From: an archaeon
GTDB lineage: Archaea; Nanobdellota; Nanobdellia; Woesearchaeales; GW2011-AR9
Length of the DNA: 61,506 bases
Assembly (NCBI GenBank): GCA_023259115.1
Contig: JAHFQW010000002.1
Coordinates: 84,392-145,897, forward strand
Reading direction: 5' to 3'
A program made the position numbers and the translations under genes. Positions 16,508 through 25,200 of the stretch are shown piece after piece. Position 1 is the stretch's first letter, and each line of letters starts with the position of its first letter. The notes beneath the pieces were generated by a model. It saw only the letters and a program-made list of their open reading frames with translations. It searched no databases and was not told the DNA's origin.

Positions 16508-18640
16508 ATGAAGAGGAAGATATTTTTTGCGGATTTAACGCATACGGGACGAGGAATACATGCACCAACATTTCCTCTAGGTATGGCGTATGTGGCAAGT
16601 TACGCTAAAGAGAATCTTGGGGATGATTTTGAGATTAAGATTTTTCGATTTCCCAACGATTTAACAAAAACAATCATCACAGAGATGCCGGATGTTCTTT
16701 GTTTTTCTAACTATTCTTGGAATTTTGAGCTGAGTTACAAAATAAGTAGTTTGGTGAAAGAGAGATATCCCCAGATTATTATTGTTTTTGGTGGGCCTAA
16801 TTTTCCCGTGCTACCTCAAGAGAGGGCAGAATTTTTATCTGGGCGACCAGCGATCGATTTCTATTTCCAAAACGAAGGGGAGATTGGTTGTACAGAGTTG
16901 GTCAAGAAATTACAAGAGTATAATTTTGATGTGGAAGCTCTTAAAAAGAATAAAGAATTAGTTACCAATGGGGTTTATCTTTCTGGGGAGGAACTTATTG
17001 AGGGGTCTTTTCAACGAATCAAAGATCCTAATGTGATCCCTTCACCGTATTTGAATGGGTTGATGGATGCTTTTTTTGAATTGCCTTTGATTCCGATGAT
17101 TGAAAGCACACGAGGATGTCCGTTTAGCTGCGCTTTTTGCGCGGATGGATTAATTTCCAAGAGCATGATTCATCGGTTTCATCCAGATAGAGTTCGAGAT
17201 GAATTGCACTATATTGCGGCGCGGGTGAAAAACGTTGATGAATTGATTATTACTGATTTAAATTTTGGCATGTACAAAGAAGATGTGGTTTTTGCCAATC
17301 ACATTGCGGACATTCAACAAAAATATAACTGGCCGGTTACGATCGGAGCATCACCAGGTAAGAATAATAAGCAGCAGGTGATGGAAGTGATTAAGATTCT
17401 AAAAGGATCGTTAATGGTGGGAGCGGCGATTCAGTCATCAGATGCTGAGGTATTAAAAAATATCAAGCGCAGTAATATTTCGTTAGAAGCATATCGCTGG
17501 TTTTTGGATTATAGCAATAGTATTTCCAAAGATGCCAGTACATTTACGGATACGATTTTAGCGTTGCCAGGAGATACCAAAGAGAAACATTTTGAGACAT
17601 TGCGTTTTGGCATTGATAATGGCGCAAGATCAATTAAGATGTTTCAGGCGATTCTGTTAAGCGGGACGGAAATGGCGACTCGTGAGATGCGTAATGAATT
17701 TAAGTATCTGACAAAATTTCGGGTTATTCCTGGTGGTGTTGGAACGTATCAATTTGATGATATATCTTTTTCGGTTGCGGAAATTGAAGAAATTATTGTA
17801 GGAAGCAAGGATATGCCTTTTGAGGATTATGTCTCGTGTCGAGTAATGGACTTGATAGTGGAGACGTTTTTTAATAATGCGTTATTTGAGGAAGTGTTTT
17901 GTGGGTTAAAGAAAATGAATCTTTCGGCGTTTGATTGTTTGTGCCACATTCATGAACATCCTGAATGGTACACATCTCAGATAAAGAAAATTATTGCTCA
18001 ATTTATAGATGATACCAGCAAGGATTTATATAATTCTTACACCGAAGCGGTGCAAGGTACATCCACACCAGATATTGTTGATAAATTTATAGCGGGGCAA
18101 TTAGGAATCAATGAATTATTAGTCCATAAAGCGGAGCTGTATCAAGAGATGGAAGAAATCGCAATGGTTCTTTTTCAAGCGGTGAGAAGGTATCTTTTGG
18201 AAAAAAATATGTTATCGCAGGATGTGGAAGATTATTTTAAACAATTGATTGATTTTACTGTTTGTTGTAAAAAGACATTTTATAACTGTGAAGAGATAAT
18301 CAAGTATGATTTTAACTATGATTTTAAATCTCTGGGGATGTTATACTTTGAAGTAGATCCGGCACAGGTTGTTCGCCGCGAGGAGCTTTATCATTTTATA
18401 TTTTATTATGATGATGCACAAAAGAAATATATTAAGAACACGTATGATTTATTCAGCAAGACACCAACGGGTTTAGGCAAGTTGTTTCAAAAAAGTAATA
18501 TGAAGAAAATGTACCGTCATTTTGATTACGCAGGAGAGCAGATGCAGGCTTTGAGTGAGAATACCCCTGCGGTTCAAAATATAGGTGCCGCGGATACGTC
18601 ACAAACCACTTCACAAATTAATCCACAAACAGGTTCATAA
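16508..18640 (+). CDS. B12-binding radical SAM protein
   Basis: A 710-residue enzyme. Residues about 1-170 form a cobalamin-binding-like Rossmann domain (PTFPLGMAYVASYA, IVFGGPNFP). The radical SAM motif CPFSCAFC is near residue 203 and the barrel runs to about 420. A long C-terminal region of unknown fold follows. Known family members do methylations on unactivated carbon and other radical chemistry; the substrate here is unknown but the context suggests a sugar. I chose ATG 16508, which a TATA box fits, over a GTG at 16487. The ferredoxin gene starts immediately after the stop. Confidence 0.8.
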   Translation: MKRKIFFADLTHTGRGIHAPTFPLGMAYVASYAKENLGDDFEIKIFRFPNDLTKTIITEMPDVLCFSNYSWNFELSYKISSLVKERYPQIIIVFGGPNFPVLPQERAEFLSGRPAIDFYFQNEGEIGCTELVKKLQEYNFDVEALKKNKELVTNGVYLSGEELIEGSFQRIKDPNVIPSPYLNGLMDAFFELPLIPMIESTRGCPFSCAFCADGLISKSMIHRFHPDRVRDELHYIAARVKNVDELIITDLNFGMYKEDVVFANHIADIQQKYNWPVTIGASPGKNNKQQVMEVIKILKGSLMVGAAIQSSDAEVLKNIKRSNISLEAYRWFLDYSNSISKDASTFTDTILALPGDTKEKHFETLRFGIDNGARSIKMFQAILLSGTEMATREMRNEFKYLTKFRVIPGGVGTYQFDDISFSVAEIEEIIVGSKDMPFEDYVSCRVMDLIVETFFNNALFEEVFCGLKKMNLSAFDCLCHIHEHPEWYTSQIKKIIAQFIDDTSKDLYNSYTEAVQGTSTPDIVDKFIAGQLGINELLVHKAELYQEMEEIAMVLFQAVRRYLLEKNMLSQDVEDYFKQLIDFTVCCKKTFYNCEEIIKYDFNYDFKSLGMLYFEVDPAQVVRREELYHFIFYYDDAQKKYIKNTYDLFSKTPTGLGKLFQKSNMKKMYRHFDYAGEQMQALSENTPAVQNIGAADTSQTTSQINPQTGS

Positions 18641-18880
18641 ATGGCACAAAAAGCATCAGTTGATAGAGATATTTGCATTGGGTGTAGCGTGTGTAGTGAA
18701 ACCTGTCCAAGCGTGTTTAAAGTAGGTGAGGATAGCAATCGGGGTAATGATTTTAAGAGTTTTACGAATGATAGTGTTGATCAGCAGCCCATTGCGGATA
18801 AAGTGCAGGAGGCGATTGATTCTTGTCCGGTGCAGTGTATCAGCTGGCAGGAGAAAGATGATGAACAGAAAGAGGAGTGA
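18641..18880 (+). CDS. Single-cluster ferredoxin
   Basis: A 79-residue ferredoxin with CIGCSVCSETCP near residue 12 and a second cysteine pair in SCPVQCI near residue 62. This layout suits one [4Fe-4S] cluster plus a possible disulfide, as in archaeal single-cluster ferredoxins. Its ATG directly abuts the TAA of the radical SAM gene, so the two are co-translated. I infer that it donates electrons for reductive SAM cleavage. Confidence 0.88.
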   Translation: MAQKASVDRDICIGCSVCSETCPSVFKVGEDSNRGNDFKSFTNDSVDQQPIADKVQEAIDSCPVQCISWQEKDDEQKEE

Positions 18881-18918
18881 ATATGTGTTTAGAGTGTTGA
18901 TTTAGCTTATGCTGCTTT

Positions 18919-19347
18919 TTAGTTGGGCATTAGGTTCCAAATGGGCTTCCAGACTTGACGTGGTTCGTCACGTTGGGTTACATGATGTGTGGCATAGAGC
19001 AAGGGAAATAGTGTATCTAGTTCTTCTTTGCTGCAGATTTTGACGTTTTCACGAGAGAAATGAACTTCATATCCTCGTTCTAAAATCCATTTTAAAAAGA
19101 GGAGATTCAATTTCCCATTATTGAAAAATTGTTTTAGGGTGAAGAAGATGATGCCGTCAATTTCTGGTTTTTGTTCTATTTTTGATTTTATGACGCTGTG
19201 GTTGTTCAGTGTTTTAAAATCTTCACCGTTGTAGAAAACTATTTTCCCTCCCAATCTCTTTGCCTGTTCGTTGGCAGCAAGGTGCTGCAGGGGCTGAGGA
19301 ACATATTTTACAAATGCGGTGTCTATCCATGAATAATAATTTTTCAT
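18919..19347 (-). CDS. Sporadic carbohydrate cluster protein (LIC12192-like)
   Basis: A 142-residue protein resembling the small family named 'sporadic carbohydrate cluster protein, LIC12192 family': a VPQPLQHLAANEQAKRLG start, a central IDGIIFFTLKQF strand and a C-terminal basic/aromatic tail. The biochemical role is not known. The family usually sits next to a specific 2-oxoglutarate oxygenase, and here that gene overlaps it by ATGA at 19344-19347, which supports the call. Confidence 0.72.
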   Translation of the reverse strand: MKNYYSWIDTAFVKYVPQPLQHLAANEQAKRLGGKIVFYNGEDFKTLNNHSVIKSKIEQKPEIDGIIFFTLKQFFNNGKLNLLFLKWILERGYEVHFSRENVKICSKEELDTLFPLLYATHHVTQRDEPRQVWKPIWNLMPN

Positions 19348-20129
19348 TTAGATGTCTCAGATGTTTCTTGGGCATAGGATTTTTTTTCATACTCAAAAGC
19401 AATTTTTGCTAATGGCGATAAACGAAGCATATCAAAGAATTCAATCAACCCTTTTGTACCGCAGGGAGAAAAAATATTTTTGTAGCGGATATTTAATGAC
19501 CAGCGTGTTTCATTTTCTACATTTACAGGTACACCGTGAATCAATCCTTGCCAGAAAAAGAGAGCTTTCCCGAATGGAATCTCAATACTTTGGCTATGTT
19601 GTTTGGCAAATGCGACAAATGCTTCGTAGTTTTCTCCGAGCAGTTCGATGGCTTTTTTAGAATGTGGAAGGGGGAGCAAGTACATGCTTTTTGTTTTATA
19701 TACATCCACAAGGGGCAGCCAGACAGTGATTTCAAATGGGGAATTGGCGGGCGAGTCTCGATGAAGCGCTTCCGCATTGGGATCGTGGGGCTGCTGGATT
19801 ACTAAGTTTGTCGTTTTTTGAGCAACAATATCGGGACCGATAAAATCGATGATGGTCTGAGGGAAGATTTCGTAGATGGTTTTTCCAACATCGAGATTTT
19901 GGGTGCAATAATTGATGATGGACATACGTTTTTCATTGAGTTCTGCACCTTCAAGATGGTAATTATGAAAATTGTTGAAAAATTCTTCTACATTATTGCC
20001 TTGGTATCCTATAACTTCTTTTGCTTTTTGAAAAATTTTTTCTCTTAATTCAGTGAGTTTGGAGATGTTTTCTACATCGATGATACAGAAGCCGTGTTCA
20101 AGAAAATTTTGTTCGTGTATGGTATTCAT
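19344..20129 (-). CDS. Sporadic carbohydrate cluster 2-oxoglutarate/Fe(II) oxygenase
   Basis: A 261-residue dioxygenase. The iron facial triad is visible as HRD in ALHRDSPANSP (about residue 120) and a distal His in LIHGVP (about 200). The 2-oxoglutarate arginine follows in ETRWSLNIRYKN. It matches the oxygenase of the 'sporadic carbohydrate cluster' set, whose reaction is not established; hydroxylation or oxidation of a sugar is inferred. It is translationally coupled to the LIC12192-like gene downstream. Confidence 0.78.
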   Translation of the reverse strand: MNTIHEQNFLEHGFCIIDVENISKLTELREKIFQKAKEVIGYQGNNVEEFFNNFHNYHLEGAELNEKRMSIINYCTQNLDVGKTIYEIFPQTIIDFIGPDIVAQKTTNLVIQQPHDPNAEALHRDSPANSPFEITVWLPLVDVYKTKSMYLLPLPHSKKAIELLGENYEAFVAFAKQHSQSIEIPFGKALFFWQGLIHGVPVNVENETRWSLNIRYKNIFSPCGTKGLIEFFDMLRLSPLAKIAFEYEKKSYAQETSETSK

Positions 20130-20144
20130 GAGAGTTGGTAATTA

Positions 20145-21023
20145 TTAACTTTGCACATTATCCTTAAATCGGGAAAATACTTTGGTCATGGGTGTAAATT
20201 TGTAGTTTGTGGCATTTATAAATTTTGTTGAATTGAGGTAGCTCTTTTGAGGACGTGGTTCTTTAAAATTAAGTTCTTGTTGTGTTTTCATCTGAATTTC
20301 GCAGGTTTCTCCCAATGCTTGGGCAAATTGTTGAGCTAAGTCGCGGCGGGAAAAAAATTCAGGGTTGGCGAGGTTGTAAGTGCCTTGGAGATTTTTGCGG
20401 CAGAGGATGAGAATGGCGTGAGCGATGTCTTGCACATCAGTAGGGGAAAATGTTTGGTCGAGGCATAAAATGGGCTTGTTCTGTTTTATAAGATTATACC
20501 ATTCGTTTAATGGATTTCTGTGGGCAGGCTGATCATCAAGGGCTTTATCTATGCGTACAATGATCGCTTGAGGAAAGTTTTTCTCGATGTACTTTTCCAC
20601 TTCTAATTTTTGTCTGCCGTATTCGGTTTGAGGATGGCGAACACTTTCTTCGTTGTAATTACCGGTTACTCCATCATAAACAGCACTGGTAGAGATGTAA
20701 ATTGGTGTACTTCCTAGAGCTCCTAAATCGTTTAATAATTGGATGGTACCGGTAACGTTGACACGGTAGCTTTTCTCTTTTTCTTGGAAACAGCGTTCCA
20801 CTTGAGAAAATGCGGCAAACACAATACTATATATTTTTTCGGTTTTTGTAAAGAAAGAGGATTCTATTACGTTATGGATACGATCTTGTGATAAATCAAA
20901 TGTTATGTGTTGCAGTGATGTAGAGGTGTGCTGCGTGCCCATAACGGTGTATCCTTGTGATTTTAAGTGGTTATAGCAGTGACTGCCTATATAGCCTGAG
21001 GCACCAATCACGATGAATTTCAT
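20145..21023 (-). CDS. RmlD-like sugar nucleotide reductase (SDR)
   Basis: A 292-residue SDR with MKFIVIGASGYIGSH, YISTSAVYDG, catalytic YGRQK and TFSPTDVQDIA. It is paralogous to 14256-15173, so one 4-keto-sugar reductase function may be duplicated for two sugars. It shares a short divergent promoter region (21024-21145) with the radical SAM gene: a box CTATATAAG (about 21044-21052 on the minus strand) lies near 25 nt from its ATG. It heads the three-gene minus-strand set ending at 18919. Confidence 0.77.
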   Translation of the reverse strand: MKFIVIGASGYIGSHCYNHLKSQGYTVMGTQHTSTSLQHITFDLSQDRIHNVIESSFFTKTEKIYSIVFAAFSQVERCFQEKEKSYRVNVTGTIQLLNDLGALGSTPIYISTSAVYDGVTGNYNEESVRHPQTEYGRQKLEVEKYIEKNFPQAIIVRIDKALDDQPAHRNPLNEWYNLIKQNKPILCLDQTFSPTDVQDIAHAILILCRKNLQGTYNLANPEFFSRRDLAQQFAQALGETCEIQMKTQQELNFKEPRPQKSYLNSTKFINATNYKFTPMTKVFSRFKDNVQS

Positions 21024-21145
21024 ATCTTTATAAATGCTTACGTTGCTTATATAGGTTTTATGGATTTTGGTTCGGATTTGTGTTGGGGACAGTTTTGTAT
21101 TGGAGAAAGTTTATAAATAAATCAAACTAAATGTACTAAGATATT

Positions 21146-22438
21146 ATGGCAGAACATATTGATTTACAAACAGAATTAAATCAGAAAATATCAGTTAGCT
21201 CTCATAATTTGCAGAGTAAATATAAATTATTGAATCATTTAGATAGAGTGCTGGAGTGGGAAAAAAACGGACTAACCTATCCTATTTTAGTTAATTTTAC
21301 GCTTACCAATAGTTGTAGTCATCGGTGTCCGTTATGTACTTCTCGAGATTTTTTGGATAAGAGGACGGTTTCATTTGAGGAGGCGAAAGATATCATTTTG
21401 CAGTTGAAAGAAGTAGGGGTGAAAGCGATTGGACTTGGCGGAGGGGGAGATCCGACGTGTCATCCACATCTCAAAGAAGTTATAGAATTTATCGGTCAGA
21501 ATGGCATGGAAGTTTCGCTTACCACAAATGGGCAATTATTGACAGATGGCATAATTGAGGCAGTGGTTAAGAATGGTACTTGGATACGCGTAAGCCTGGA
21601 TGCAGATGGACCGCAACTCTTTAAACGGATGCATGGCATGGAAGAAGAGGTGTTTCATTTGGTTGTGGGAAATATTGCTAAATTGGTTGAGGCAAGAAAA
21701 TTTTTTACGAGTGATGTTGTAATTGGGGTAACCTATTTAATTGGCGCGCATACGGTGGAAGGAGTGTATAATGCAGCGGCATTAGCAAAGAAATTAGGTG
21801 TTGATTATATCCGAATCCGGCCGTTTTTTACGTGGGATGATGCCAAAAAAGAGAAAGTTGAAAAAGAGAATGTGGAGAATCCTGAAGCAGAGAATGTAGA
21901 AAAAGCAAATGCACAAATTGTTCAAATGAACATTCCTGCGTCTATCAGTAAAAGGGATGGTATACAAAGAGTATTTCCACCAAAATCTGTACGTGAACCA
22001 AAATCTGAAGAAATTCTCCGAGAATTACAACGATGTAAAGAGTTGGAAGATGAACGATTTTCAGTATCTTATCCTGTAGATAGATTTCAAACAATTAGAG
22101 GAGAAAATCAAAGAGTTCATAAGATGTGTTATGTTCATCATTTTACTACAGTTATATCAGCAGATGCTAAGTTATATCCTTGTTGCATGTTAGAAGATAA
22201 TGCTAAATACTGTTTGGGTAATTTAAAAGAAAAGAGTTTCAAAGAGATTTGGCATTCAGATGAGAGGAAACAAGCATATAGCAAAATCAATTTTAAAGAT
22301 TGTCCTAATCCCTGTATGCTGGAAAAACACAATGAGTTACTTTGGGCAATAAAGCATGGTGAGTCTTCAGAAGAGATAAGTCTTAAAGAAGTGTTATATG
22401 CTGTGAAAGTACCACAAGCGCATGCTAATTTTTTATAG
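21146..22438 (+). CDS. Radical SAM protein with SPASM-like C-terminus
   Basis: A 430-residue protein. The radical SAM motif CSHRCPLC is near residue 52, followed by GLGGGGDPTCHP and SLTTNGQLL barrel elements. The C-terminal region contains CYVHHFTTVISADAKLYPCC and CPNPC, a cysteine pattern of SPASM/twitch auxiliary clusters. Such proteins include sugar-modifying oxidoreductases and peptide-modifying enzymes; the glycan context favours the first. A charged K/E/N-rich insert (about residues 230-250) interrupts the barrel. A TATA-like TTTATAAATA (about 21110-21119) lies upstream of the ATG. Confidence 0.8.
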   Translation: MAEHIDLQTELNQKISVSSHNLQSKYKLLNHLDRVLEWEKNGLTYPILVNFTLTNSCSHRCPLCTSRDFLDKRTVSFEEAKDIILQLKEVGVKAIGLGGGGDPTCHPHLKEVIEFIGQNGMEVSLTTNGQLLTDGIIEAVVKNGTWIRVSLDADGPQLFKRMHGMEEEVFHLVVGNIAKLVEARKFFTSDVVIGVTYLIGAHTVEGVYNAAALAKKLGVDYIRIRPFFTWDDAKKEKVEKENVENPEAENVEKANAQIVQMNIPASISKRDGIQRVFPPKSVREPKSEEILRELQRCKELEDERFSVSYPVDRFQTIRGENQRVHKMCYVHHFTTVISADAKLYPCCMLEDNAKYCLGNLKEKSFKEIWHSDERKQAYSKINFKDCPNPCMLEKHNELLWAIKHGESSEEISLKEVLYAVKVPQAHANFL

Positions 22439-22476
22439 GGAGACTTTAAAAAGAGGATTTAAAATAGGTTGGATTT

Positions 22477-23388
22477 ATGGGATTACCAATTACGAATCTG
22501 AGGGTGCTTTTAAGCGAGGCGGCAAGAAGACCTTTTCAAGGAAAAATTCTGACGTTAGGCCGACAGACGGTACATTTTGATGCACACACGCTGCGGCAAT
22601 TGGCGAAAGAGTATGGGGTGCATTTGAAGACACCTGTTAAAGTGATACCTCCGTTGGCACAGAAGTATGCGAAAAGAGGGTGCATGTCTGATGAGAATTT
22701 GTTTGAGGCATTAGGTTTTTCAGAGTTTGTGGCGTTAGATAATTCTAATTATGAGGGGGCGCATGTTCTTTTTGATTTAAATAATCCAGCACCGCCAAAA
22801 GAGCTGATTGGAGTGTTTGATGTGATTTTGGATAGCGGTACGCTTGAGCATTTGTTTCATGTTCCTAATGCGTTGAGTAATATGTTTCATATGCTGCGTC
22901 CCAATGGGAGAATTATTCAAATTTTGCCATCTTCAAATCATATGGATCATGGTTTTTATATGTTTTCCCCCACTTTCTTGTATGAGTATTATCAACAGAA
23001 TAATTTTGAGATAAATACCTCTCAATTATATCGTTCCACTCCTCTGCCGAGAATGGGGTGTAAGATATATAATTACAAGCCAGGAAGTTTGTATCATATC
23101 CAGCAAGGAGGATTAGATGATGGGGTGTATGGCATTATTAATATTGTAACCAAAAAAGCAAATTCTACTTGTACCAAAGTGCCGCAGCAAAAAGATTATC
23201 AAACGGCATGGAGAGGCGATAAATTGGGAGATGCGGTCAGTCCTAATGATTTATGGATTATAAATCTCTTTCGTTTACCACTTAAAAAATTGGCAAAAAG
23301 AGTGAAAGGGTTACATAAAGTGTATGTGCGGTCTTTTCGTAAAAAAGGACTGGGGTTGAAAGTGGAAAAAGAATTTAAAGAGTATTGA
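22477..23388 (+). CDS. Class I SAM-dependent methyltransferase-like protein
   Basis: A 303-residue protein with the Rossmann-type methyltransferase core: FVALDNSNYEGAHVLFDLN, then FDVILDSGTLEHLFHVPNAL and the MLRPNGRIIQILPSS strand usual for Methyltransf_11 and Methyltransf_23 relatives. Motif I is not a classical GxGxG, so substrate and activity are uncertain. The basic C-terminal tail (KKLAKRVKG...RKKGLG) might contact a membrane or glycolipid. It follows the radical SAM gene by 38 nt. The stop codon is the left edge of a palindromic element. Confidence 0.68.
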   Translation: MGLPITNLRVLLSEAARRPFQGKILTLGRQTVHFDAHTLRQLAKEYGVHLKTPVKVIPPLAQKYAKRGCMSDENLFEALGFSEFVALDNSNYEGAHVLFDLNNPAPPKELIGVFDVILDSGTLEHLFHVPNALSNMFHMLRPNGRIIQILPSSNHMDHGFYMFSPTFLYEYYQQNNFEINTSQLYRSTPLPRMGCKIYNYKPGSLYHIQQGGLDDGVYGIINIVTKKANSTCTKVPQQKDYQTAWRGDKLGDAVSPNDLWIINLFRLPLKKLAKRVKGLHKVYVRSFRKKGLGLKVEKEFKEY

Positions 23389-23551
23389 GAGGTTTGAATA
23401 ACCATCTAATATTCAATGAAAATGGAAAACATCATTTTCAAGAGTAAAAATCACATGAAATGTCCAAATATGCAAGTGATTTTTACTTGTCAAACTCCTC
23501 TAAGAAGTATTCTGAATAATTGATGAAAATAGGGATATTCAAAGTCCTCTA
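23387..23551 (+). repeat. Double-hairpin element, family A (copy with loop insert)
   Basis: Three-stem palindrome. Hairpin 1 is GAGAGGTTTGA (23387-23397) with TCAAACTCCTC (23490-23500). Hairpin 2 is CTGAATA (23512-23518) with TATTCAAAG (23536-23544). The left GAGG can also pair with the right CCTC (23545-23548). Hairpin 1's loop carries two further hairpins: TGAAAATG/CATTTTCA (23417-23440) and AGTAAAAATCAC/GTGATTTTTACT (23443-23487). The same insert is in the copies at 31442 and 50003 but absent from those at 25774, 48044 and 50022. Confidence 0.8.
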
Positions 23552-23606
23552 TTGAGATTACTGATTTATATTTTTACTCTAGATTGACTGTTTCTAAAAT
23601 CATAAC

Positions 23607-23620
23607 CTTTATAATATATC
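23607..23620 (+). promoter_or_regulatory. TATA-like box of the CDP-alcohol phosphotransferase gene
   Basis: CTTTATAATATATC lies about 25 nt before ATG 23637 with no ribosome site between, as in leaderless archaeal genes. Confidence 0.5.
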
Positions 23621-23636
23621 CTAAAATTTTTGAGTT

Positions 23637-24371
23637 ATGCCTACCATTGAAGAATTAGCACGAAAGTCTCCCAAGCCTTGCTGGAGTAAGGTCAATTATA
23701 TGTGGCATTATCTGGGCTTATATGTTGCTCGTCCTTTACTTACGACAAGTATAACCCCTAATCAGATTACGGTGTTTTGGATTTTCTTACAATTAATTGC
23801 TTCTGGGCTTATGTTAGGGGGTTATGGGTATCGTGTAGCGGGGATTCTTATTCTGAATATATTTGTTAATTTGCTGGATTACACTGATGGAAATGTTGCT
23901 CGAATTAAAAATTTAAAAACTTTTTTAGGTGAATATCTGGATCGACTAGGATTGTATACTGGAATGCCTTTATTTCTGTTAGTGTTAGGAATCGGCATGT
24001 ATATGAGACAGAATGATCCAATTAGTTTTTACATGGGGATTATCTGTTGTGTTGCTCTGCTATATGATAAACTTTTCAATGTAAATCCGGCATGGTACCC
24101 CGCTGAAAAAGTGGCAGACTTAAAGCAAGTTTACCTCAAATCATCTCTGGCTAACAAGAATTGGTACTCATATATGTCTGAAGTATTTCGCAAAACACAA
24201 CCATTTAATCTTCTTTTTTTTGGAATTATATTTGATCGGATTAGAATTACGTTAATAATTTATGCAATTATTTCTGTACTGGCTATGGGTAAAAAACTCT
24301 ATGAACAAATACGAGCGCTTCAACGAATAGATCGTAATAATAAACCGGAAGAAGTTAATATTTCATATTGA
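23637..24371 (+). CDS. CDP-alcohol phosphatidyltransferase family membrane protein
   Basis: A 244-residue integral membrane enzyme with about five to six hydrophobic segments. The CDP-alcohol phosphotransferase motif is visible as DYTDGNVAR followed by GEYLDRLG (about residues 81-103). The family consensus D-x2-DG-x2-AR-x8-G-x3-D-x3-D is complete except for the last aspartate, where the residue is Leu. That Asp is the proposed catalytic base in characterised members, so the reaction may differ or be lost. Known members join a CDP-activated lipid or polyol to an alcohol. Its position at the edge of the sulfation module suggests a lipid anchor or polyol-phosphate step. It is convergent with, and overlaps the end of, the next gene. 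Confidence 0.8.
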   Translation: MPTIEELARKSPKPCWSKVNYMWHYLGLYVARPLLTTSITPNQITVFWIFLQLIASGLMLGGYGYRVAGILILNIFVNLLDYTDGNVARIKNLKTFLGEYLDRLGLYTGMPLFLLVLGIGMYMRQNDPISFYMGIICCVALLYDKLFNVNPAWYPAEKVADLKQVYLKSSLANKNWYSYMSEVFRKTQPFNLLFFGIIFDRIRITLIIYAIISVLAMGKKLYEQIRALQRIDRNNKPEEVNISY

Positions 24372-25200
24372 GGTTTTTTTTATATTTCTGCACTAGGATA
24401 TCATGTATTAAGCCGTTTGATGCTAAAAGTCCATGTTCGTGATTAATTTGTTCTGTGTTGTATCGTAATTCTTGTCCTAACATATCAGTCATTTTACCTC
24501 CTGATTCGGTAATTAGGCAGTAGGCAGCACAACTATCCCAATGTTTAATTTTATTTGTGGTGGTAAAATAAAATTCTGCTTTTCCCCAGCAAATCTCTGC
24601 CACTTTAATGCCACAGCTACCTTTTTGAACAAAATTAGTTACGGCTAATTGTTGTAAGAATTTCTTCTCTTCTTCTCCTAAATGGTGCCTACTCATAACG
24701 GCTCGACAAGAGGATAGATTCAGAGTGGAATTAACGTGGAGGGAATGCCATCTCTCTCCATCGTGAACAAAGGCACCTCCACTCTTCTGCGCAACAAAAA
24801 GAATATCTGAAGAGGGACAATATACAATGCCTAATTCTGGAAGACCATCTACTACCAACGCAATCATAACTGAAAATTCTCCCGATTTATCAATAAAGTC
24901 TGCAGTGCCATCGAGTGGATCAACTACCCATACTTTTCTATGTTGTAGTCGGGAGAGGTTATCTTCTGATTCTTCAGAGAGAATAAGATAATTGTATTTT
25001 TGTAACATCTCACTTATTATTTTATTACTTTCCCTATCTGCTTCTGTTACAGGTTCTTTTCCGTCTTTAAAATTTACTGAGAAATCTCCTGAATATATTT
25101 TCAGTATGGCTTTTCCAGCTTTTTTTGCCGCTTTAACTGCGAGAATTGTTTCTGGCAGTGCTGATTTGAAAGGCAAATGAGAAAAATTGCGTTCACTCAT
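24355..25200 (-). CDS. cysQ: 3'(2'),5'-bisphosphate nucleotidase-like (CysQ/inositol monophosphatase family)
   Basis: A 281-residue phosphatase of the inositol monophosphatase fold. Metal ligands are in EPVTEADRESN, then SEES and the diagnostic VVDPLDGTADF (about residues 92-102). The C-terminal motif is HWDSCAAYCLITESGG. The neighbours are APS kinase (ATGA overlap at 25197-25200), ATP sulfurylase and a sulfotransferase, so the substrate is most likely PAP, the product of PAPS-dependent sulfation. Removing PAP relieves product inhibition. Inositol or fructose bisphosphate remains possible by sequence alone. Confidence 0.82.
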   Translation of the reverse strand: MSERNFSHLPFKSALPETILAVKAAKKAGKAILKIYSGDFSVNFKDGKEPVTEADRESNKIISEMLQKYNYLILSEESEDNLSRLQHRKVWVVDPLDGTADFIDKSGEFSVMIALVVDGLPELGIVYCPSSDILFVAQKSGGAFVHDGERWHSLHVNSTLNLSSCRAVMSRHHLGEEEKKFLQQLAVTNFVQKGSCGIKVAEICWGKAEFYFTTTNKIKHWDSCAAYCLITESGGKMTDMLGQELRYNTEQINHEHGLLASNGLIHDILVQKYKKNLNMKY

